Positions 19,201 to 22,420 of a stretch of 22,420 nucleotides of DNA are shown here, piece by piece. This DNA comes from Perkinsus chesapeaki (lineage: Eukaryota > Perkinsozoa > Perkinsida > Perkinsidae): contig JAAPAO010000582.1 of assembly GCA_013115145.1 (NCBI GenBank), positions 1 through 22,420 of the forward strand. The letters run 5' to 3'. The notes beneath the pieces were generated by a model. That model saw nothing but the letters and a program-made list of their open reading frames with translations, did not search any database and was not told where the DNA came from. A program made the position numbers and the translations under genes. Positions within the stretch are counted from its first letter, which is position 1, and every line of letters starts with the position of its first letter.

Positions 19201-21817
19201 TCACACCACCGCTCTTATACTTCAGGTCTCCTGGGTACCTCATATTAATACTGGCGGTACACCTGTGACGTCATGGATTGTCGAACGTGACATTGGCACG
19301 TCTAACGTTCACAGATATCCTGATACAGAGTTCACTGGGATCGGCCTAGTCGACTCGGCTACGTCCAAGACTTTGTATGTCGACGCACCCCCGCTTCAGC
19401 AATCTTCTATTCTTGGCTGGTGCTGGCTTTGCCCCATTCGCTACCGATACAGAGTTCGCCCTGTCAACGCTGCCGGCATGTCTCGGTGGCCGTCGGCTGC
19501 CATAGAAGCATGGATGGTTCCCACACCTAGTCGGCCTACTGTTTCACTAGAGTATTTAAATGAAGGCCCATGCTTGATCTTGAGCTGGAATCGGGTGCCA
19601 TATGCCGACTACTACCAGGTAAACAACAGCGTGCCGCGATTCTGTCATCAATTGTCAGATACGTGGAGGCCCCTCCGATCCTGCTTTTGAAACATCAGAT
19701 GAAGTGCTCGTTAATGAGACTTCCGCACTGCAACGGCATTTTTGTCCGGACGACGGGGCCTACGGGAAGCGCCATAGCTTCTCCGTAAGATGCAGTCGCT
19801 TGTGAAGTTCATTTATGCACTTGCAGCCATATTTTGGCACCCAACTTCTAATCGACAGTGATTACAATGTGCAATCAGGTGCGACCGCTGAATCTCGCTG
19901 GCAACCCCGGTCCCTGGAGCTTGTACGCCACTGCCTTCATGGCTCGTCCACCCTCTCCACCTACCTCACTCCAGATGATCGATTCTGACTGCTACCGAGG
20001 GCCTAATATCACATTCCGATGCATGACAGCTGACTTTGGTATCATTGATAATCATACAATAGTCAATAGCACTGCATGTAACAAGCTCTCATGGGAGGCT
20101 CCCAATGACGAAGGAGGGTGTCCTATAGTAGAGTATCATATCTTCCGAGATGGCGATAGAATTGGCGGGGTGACAGGCAGTGTAACAGCTTTTGCTGACT
20201 TCAATGATACTTTAGTCTGTGGTCGAAAATACAAGTATGCAATAAGGGCGGTTAACTGCAGGCGAGACCAGTGCAGCCCGCCAGCGACCACTGAGGCACT
20301 TCAGGGCGCTCGTCCCCTGCCGCTCTGTTCTAAGTTCATTGAGACCGCTAATGGCTGGATTTGTGACGAGAACGGCTTGACAGGGAAGCCCTATTCGAAT
20401 AAGTCGATATACTACACCTGGCCTCGGCTTGGTAGCTCCTCCACCCTCAGAGCCGATTGGCAAGCGGGCTTCGTCGGCAACTGGAGCGTCCTAGGGTATA
20501 TCCTTCTCGTTGATGATGGTCGATTGGGTGATATGAAAGTGATGTTTAATGGAGTTAACTCGCCGGCTCAAACATATTACATTCATCAAAATCTTACTCC
20601 CGGTATGACGTATCGAGCTGCAGTACGAGCCGTTACGACTGTTGGTGAGGGTGAGCTCTCTCCTATACTATACACCACCATGGCCGAGCCTCCAGATCCA
20701 CCAACCAATCTCATAATCAAATGGGCGACTCCAACAGGCGGCGTCGACTTGTATTGGACTCCTCCAGTGTATACAGGCCATAGCCCAATTACCCATTATA
20801 TCATTCAACATCACGTCGCGGATGAGAACTCTGACTTCTTCACAGTCCCTCGGCTCCCAAGTGGCGTTGAGGAAGGACCTTATCGGTTAGATGAAGATGA
20901 CGACCTTGCTGGTGACCGAGAGTTCGAGTTCCGAATGGCTAGTGTTAATGTTGTTGGTCGGAGCCGGTGGAGCAGCATCTCATCAAAGTGGCTTGGGGAA
21001 TTGCCTGTTGCTCTACCAGATAGGCTTTCACCTTGGATATCGATGCTTAATAAGACACACATCGAGGTTTCATGGCCCCAACTAGATGACGAGTCATTGT
21101 TGAGGATGCCTAATATCTTTGGACCTCGGAAAGATGCTTGGGGATACGTGTTGTATCGATATTCTTACTCTGGTAACTTTACGCCCACCGAAGTATTCAG
21201 AGTATCGGCTGCAAGCGGAATAACCAGCGGCCTTGTTGCAGTGCCGAAAGATACTCAATGTGGAGGGCTGGTATGCATAACGTCACGTCTGTGGACGCTA
21301 GTTGGTGATGGGCCAGCATACCCAGAGCAAAAAGTATGCAGCGAGACTGCAGACATTCCGGGGATGCCCACCAACCCTACAGTCGTCCCGTGGTCTAGGA
21401 ACGATTCGAATGTTCTCATCTCTTGGCAAGACCCATCATATACAGGTTGCCATATTGTTGTTCAATACCTTGTAGAGATGTACGATACTACAGCAACAGA
21501 CGACGAGGCAATATGGCATTCAGCGGGGTGAGTAGTGATGAGTAAATGATGGACGTATATGATGCCAGGCTCGCCCCTGCCAACGTGAGCACGTTACAGC
21601 AACCTGAATACTATGAGATGGCGATGAACATAACAAATCTCGTCCCTGCTAAGGAGTATTGGTTTAGGGTTCGAGCGCGGACATATTTTAACTACGTTTG
21701 CAGTGCTAGAGATACCTGCACTTCAAGTAGCTTATCTAGAGTACTGTCTCATTAACTTGGTTGTATTCAGATTGGGGATTGCCGAGTAAGGAGGTCACAT
21801 TCACTCCAGCACGTTGA
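8714..21817 (+). CDS. Giant secreted FN3/PA14/filamin-repeat mosaic protein
   Basis: A single gene of about 48 exons and 10.3 kb coding (about 3,430 aa). Joined exon lengths sum to a multiple of three, and every join used restores a domain pattern. The N terminus is a signal peptide (MIPLSPLIYLSYIGSSLVSL, Ala-rich cleavage region); there is no C-terminal membrane segment, so secretion or cell-surface/lumenal location is predicted. Domain order: FN3 x2, a filamin-like strand set, PA14-1, filamin repeats, PA14-2, filamin repeats, PA14-3, basic linker, about 12 FN3 domains, TGA at 21815. PA14 domains bind glycans in known families; FN3 and filamin folds act in adhesion, so an adhesion or carbohydrate-binding role is inferred. 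Internal introns are mostly 38-54 nt. Two carry tRNA genes, one is GC-AG, and three are stop-free and 3n. Exons between 9095 and 9570 are tentative (one is only 12 nt). No inactivating change was found. Confidence 0.85.
10283..11562 (+). other. Filamin-like strands and first PA14 domain (giant gene)
   Basis: Exons 10283-10361, 10452-10500, 10599-10702, 10746-10929, 10973-11135, 11174-11355 and 11506-11562. PA14 landmarks are in order: GLLGQYWDNSVYLGTPV, RVDSILDFNW, ARWTGFVEPPYNDTYTFYC, DNCRIWLDGVLIVERW (the position of the glycan-binding acidic pair in other PA14 domains), LVAGQLYSIRVDYRE and RLFWSS. Five splices fall inside the domain, and each one restores the motif. The donor after STE is ambiguous (11130 or 11136). 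Confidence 0.85.
11601..14098 (+). other. Filamin/ABP280-type repeat block (giant gene)
   Basis: Starts in the long exon 11601-12988, then 13030-13121, 13168-13423, 13468-13559, about 13603-13725, about 13758-13851, 13902-13974 and 14017-14098. Repeat signatures recur: IRDSPYSVAVNPG, VNGLHVKSSPFTISIQGG, DLILRDAHGNP, LLRDRFGNVIS, LRDSAGNLI, IKGSPSEPLTF, TCSPRDAYSNLV. These are the RDxxGN and SPFxVxV edges of filamin repeats. Several N-glycosylation sequons (NGT, NET, NDS) fit an extracellular location. Confidence 0.8.
14137..14209 (+). tRNA. tRNA-Val (anticodon UAC)
   Basis: 73-nt cloverleaf read directly. Acceptor GCCGGGG pairs with CTCTGGT (three G-U). D arm GTC/GAC. Anticodon stem TCTGC/GTAGA with loop CTTACAC (anticodon TAC). 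Variable AGGTC; T arm GCGAG-TTCGATC-CTCGC; discriminator A. There is no tRNA intron and no encoded CCA. Box A is TAGTCTAGCGG; box B is AGTTCGATCCT. It lies entirely inside the intron 14099-14268 of the giant gene, on the same strand. No T4 run follows before the host acceptor; the first such run is near 14580. Confidence 0.95.
14269..14950 (+). other. Second PA14 domain (giant gene)
   Basis: Exons 14269-14384, 14432-14509, 14562-14680 and 14720-14950. Motifs: GGSLVTIYTTPNQG, DQEYRYTRIDNNVSLDVP, ISRWSVTWRFWLRPL, GGTNISFRVNG, ATLKLLHRYHS. The conserved Trp/Arg 'RW...W' and the 'xxRPL...F' strand are visible, but the acidic D-G pair that carries calcium/glycan binding in other PA14 domains is not obvious, so this copy may be structural. 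Intron 14681-14719 (39 nt) is stop-free. Confidence 0.75.
14681..14719 (+). other. Stop-free 39-nt (3n) intron
   Basis: Donor GTAAGC and acceptor tttcag bracket 39 nt that read through in frame (KHSEASSSILVSG). Removing it restores the PA14 strand order. Because it is 3n and open, an ORF-based annotation would keep it as coding; retention would add 13 residues. Confidence 0.65.
14985..16286 (+). other. Second filamin-type repeat block (giant gene)
   Basis: Long exon 14985-16078 plus 16122-16286. Signatures: SYMAPFPATVGAG, FTFVPRDVWGNAATS, VTLDGGDIKDSPAEILIG, FDLTLFDRLNNPRLD, LGLWYEDIYGNRVTN. The 43-nt intron 16079-16121 (GTGAGC...gcgcag) joins the exons in phase 0. The last exon runs into the third PA14 domain through SYRLWCFILQRGGLYLRAWD. 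Confidence 0.8.
16250..16980 (+). other. Third PA14 domain and basic linker (giant gene)
   Basis: Parts of exons 16122-16286, 16331-16558 and 16600-17122. PA14 landmarks: GGLYLRAWDSPWPED, HPTQRLFPSHVSETFY, WDGFLRPSEDAIYTLSL, RLFFNYTV, GIKGGESVSLLWTNG. The linker at about 16740-16960 is Ser/Pro/Lys-rich (TARRLSPARPDEVPPSK, QQRRNLKKSSQ, PERKKHTPTELE), predicted disordered, and contains dibasic sites that could be cut by a proprotein convertase. Confidence 0.7.
18019..18060 (+). other. GC-AG intron
   Basis: The FN3 sequence LSYKHSG continues as LETGVFYTYW only if the 42 nt starting GCAAGTCC and ending gcctag are removed. No GT donor near 18019 gives the right phase. GG|GCAAGT is the classic strong GC donor, and the 42-nt length equals that of neighbouring introns. 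Confidence 0.75.
18837..18908 (+). tRNA. tRNA-Thr (anticodon UGU)
   Basis: 72-nt cloverleaf. Acceptor GCCGGTT against ATCCGGC pairs at all positions except a T-T at 6-67. D arm GCTT/GAGC. Anticodon stem TCAGT/ACTGA with loop CTTGTAA (anticodon TGT). Variable AGGTC; T arm GGCGG-TTCGATC-CCGCC; discriminator T; no encoded CCA. Box A TAGCTTAGTGG and box B GGTTCGATCCC match the consensus. It lies inside the intron 18795-19009 of the giant gene, same strand. The first T4 run downstream is near 19684, in a later exon. Confidence 0.95.
19082..19225 (+). other. Two stop-free 3n introns around a 48-nt exon
   Basis: Introns 19082-19126 (45 nt, GTGATC...gctcag) and 19175-19225 (51 nt, GTAACC...cttcag) have no stop in the host frame and are multiples of three. 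Excising both turns a poor match into a normal FN3 entry: NGQPSPPTALVHVRHTGTS, then VEVSWVPHINTGGTP. Without RNA data, retention of either cannot be excluded. Confidence 0.6.
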
Positions 21818-22129
21818 ACATGATTCATTTCATTGCAGCGAAAGTACACTTCTCATCGATCTAGAAGGGGTTTAGTTTCCACATTAAGATAAGATGTTCC
21901 CTCCACCGACACCTCCGAGCCGCCGGCAGTGGCTTTGCGGGATTCTAGCCTCACCTTCTAACCCGAAAACTGCTCTGCCGTCGTGTCTAGTCTGGAACCA
22001 GAGACAAGTTAAACAATTGTGTCGAGCTGAAGAATGGTTGCTAGCGTGTCCTACTTCACCCCGACGTGTTTCATTCAGCATATTGAATATTTTTAGATAT
22101 TCGGTATTCCTTGCATTAACTTTCAATTT
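21818..22129. other. Intergenic spacer
   Basis: 312 bp between the giant gene stop and the next start codon. Open frames cross it on both strands, but none shows a domain or a splice structure. A T-rich stretch (about 22085-22135) sits just before the next ATG. A 26-nt GT-AG pair (21813-21838) could in principle extend the giant protein by a few residues, but it is shorter than any trusted intron here. Confidence 0.6.
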
Positions 22130-22420
22130 ATGTTTTTCACAACCATCGCTACAATCGCTTCTGCTGTTGCTGTTGCTTCGGCCACTGAGGATTCCTGTGT
22201 GTCTCTTTGTAATCAGATTGATGGCTGCAAGACTGCCAAATATGGATCATACTGCAAGGCGTGGAAGGAGCCAGCCGTATGTTTTGGACTTGTCAGGAAG
22301 GCTGATGGCTCTTATTGCTTCCAGCCCAATGATAAAGACTGTTTCGGTGACGCCGTCAGTTGTGACACTTCAGTAACCACTACTGTCGCTCCTGTGACCA
22401 GCACTACTGTCGCTCCTGTG
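22130..22420 (+). CDS. Secreted Cys-rich protein with TTTVAPV repeats (5' part)
   Basis: Open from ATG 22130 to the window edge (97 codons), truncated on the right. A signal peptide (MFFTTIATIASAVAVASA) is followed by TEDSC. The mature part has eight cysteines spaced C-x3-C-x5-C-x8-C-x8-C-x11-C-x7-C-x6-C, suggesting four disulfides, then a Thr/Val/Pro repeat, TTTVAPVTS, likely O-glycosylated and continuing beyond the window. The style resembles secreted Cys-rich modules of Perkinsus; that link is from general recollection and not checked. No function can be assigned; it could be an extracellular or wall-associated protein. The start is the only ATG that places a hydrophobic leader before the cysteines. 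Confidence 0.75.
   Translation, partial: MFFTTIATIASAVAVASATEDSCVSLCNQIDGCKTAKYGSYCKAWKEPAVCFGLVRKADGSYCFQPNDKDCFGDAVSCDTSVTTTVAPVTSTTVAPV
22379..22420 (+). repeat. 24-nt coding tandem repeat, cut by the right edge
   Basis: A 24-nt unit (22379-22402) is followed by 18 nt of an identical second copy. Both encode TTVAPV with a Thr-Ser spacer. The perfect nucleotide identity suggests recent repeat expansion continuing outside the window. Confidence 0.8.

Larger units (their letters stand above)
16980..21817 (+). other. C-terminal array of about twelve FN3 domains (giant gene)
   Basis: Exons from 16600-17122 through 21771-21817. Typical strands: IAFEWDPPIDDGGFPLRGYK, ITVTWIEAADVDGYRLYAKR, RWQYPEDDGGSPVRSFEVL, FIRLEWDSPAPA, VEVSWVPHINTGGTPVTSW, LSWEAPNDEGGCPIVEYHIF, VDLYWTPPVYTGHSPITHY, VLISWQDPSYTGCHIVVQYL. 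Exon 19879-21527 carries almost five domains without an intron. The end reads WGLPSKEVTFTPAR then TGA, a complete FN3 G strand, which supports 21817 as the true end. Confidence 0.8.

Noticed and set aside
8714-21817. The region as a decayed pseudogene with many frameshifts
   Set aside because: Every in-frame stop met in the trusted part is removed by an in-phase GT-AG (once GC-AG) intron of normal size, and the joined domains are complete, so disruption is not needed.
1-22420. Spliced-leader RNA gene, CRISPR arrays, rRNA or prokaryotic mobile elements
   Set aside because: I looked for the dinoflagellate/perkinsid leader pattern, regular spacer-repeat arrays, rRNA-like segments and transposase motifs, and saw none.

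Overview
The window reads as protist nuclear DNA, most likely Perkinsus (Perkinsozoa, Alveolata). The lineage is an inference. It rests on very dense spliced genes with tiny introns (mostly 38-54 nt, GT-AG), standard stop codons, genes packed head-to-tail on one strand, and a right-edge secreted Cys-rich protein followed by TTTVAPV-type repeats, which looks Perkinsus-like. No prokaryotic operon features are present. Most coding sequence is in short exons, so simple ORFs are misleading. I rebuilt genes by following reading phase across GT...AG pairs and checking that joined exons restored known domain patterns.

Layout, all on the + strand: (1) 1-1114, mostly intergenic, with a perfect-period 4 x 20 bp tandem repeat. 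(2) 1115-4316, a Sec14-like (CRAL-TRIO) lipid-transfer protein with a disordered, polybasic/Cys/proline-rich tail. (3) 4566-7007, a spliced gene of unknown function with a Cys-cluster N terminus. (4) 7202-8380, a WLM/Wss1-like zinc metalloprotease with HELAH...H. (5) 8714-21817, one giant gene of about 48 exons encoding a secreted mosaic of roughly 3,430 residues: signal peptide, two FN3 domains, three PA14 domains interleaved with filamin/ABP280-type repeats, a basic linker, then about twelve FN3 domains. (6) 22130 to the right edge, the start of a small secreted Cys-rich protein.

Two complete tRNA genes, tRNA-Val(UAC) and tRNA-Thr(UGU), sit inside introns of the giant gene in the same orientation as the host. 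Neither has a run of four or more T before the host acceptor, so release from the intron, rather than ordinary Pol III termination, is a real possibility. The giant gene also carries a GC-AG intron with an ideal GCAAGT donor, and three stop-free introns whose length is a multiple of three.

The genes do not form an obvious pathway. The Sec14-like, WLM and unknown proteins look intracellular housekeeping. The giant mosaic and the Cys-rich protein are predicted to be secreted or surface products. Exon boundaries in 9095-9570, 2559-2876, 3554-3885 and 6380-6450 are less certain than elsewhere.
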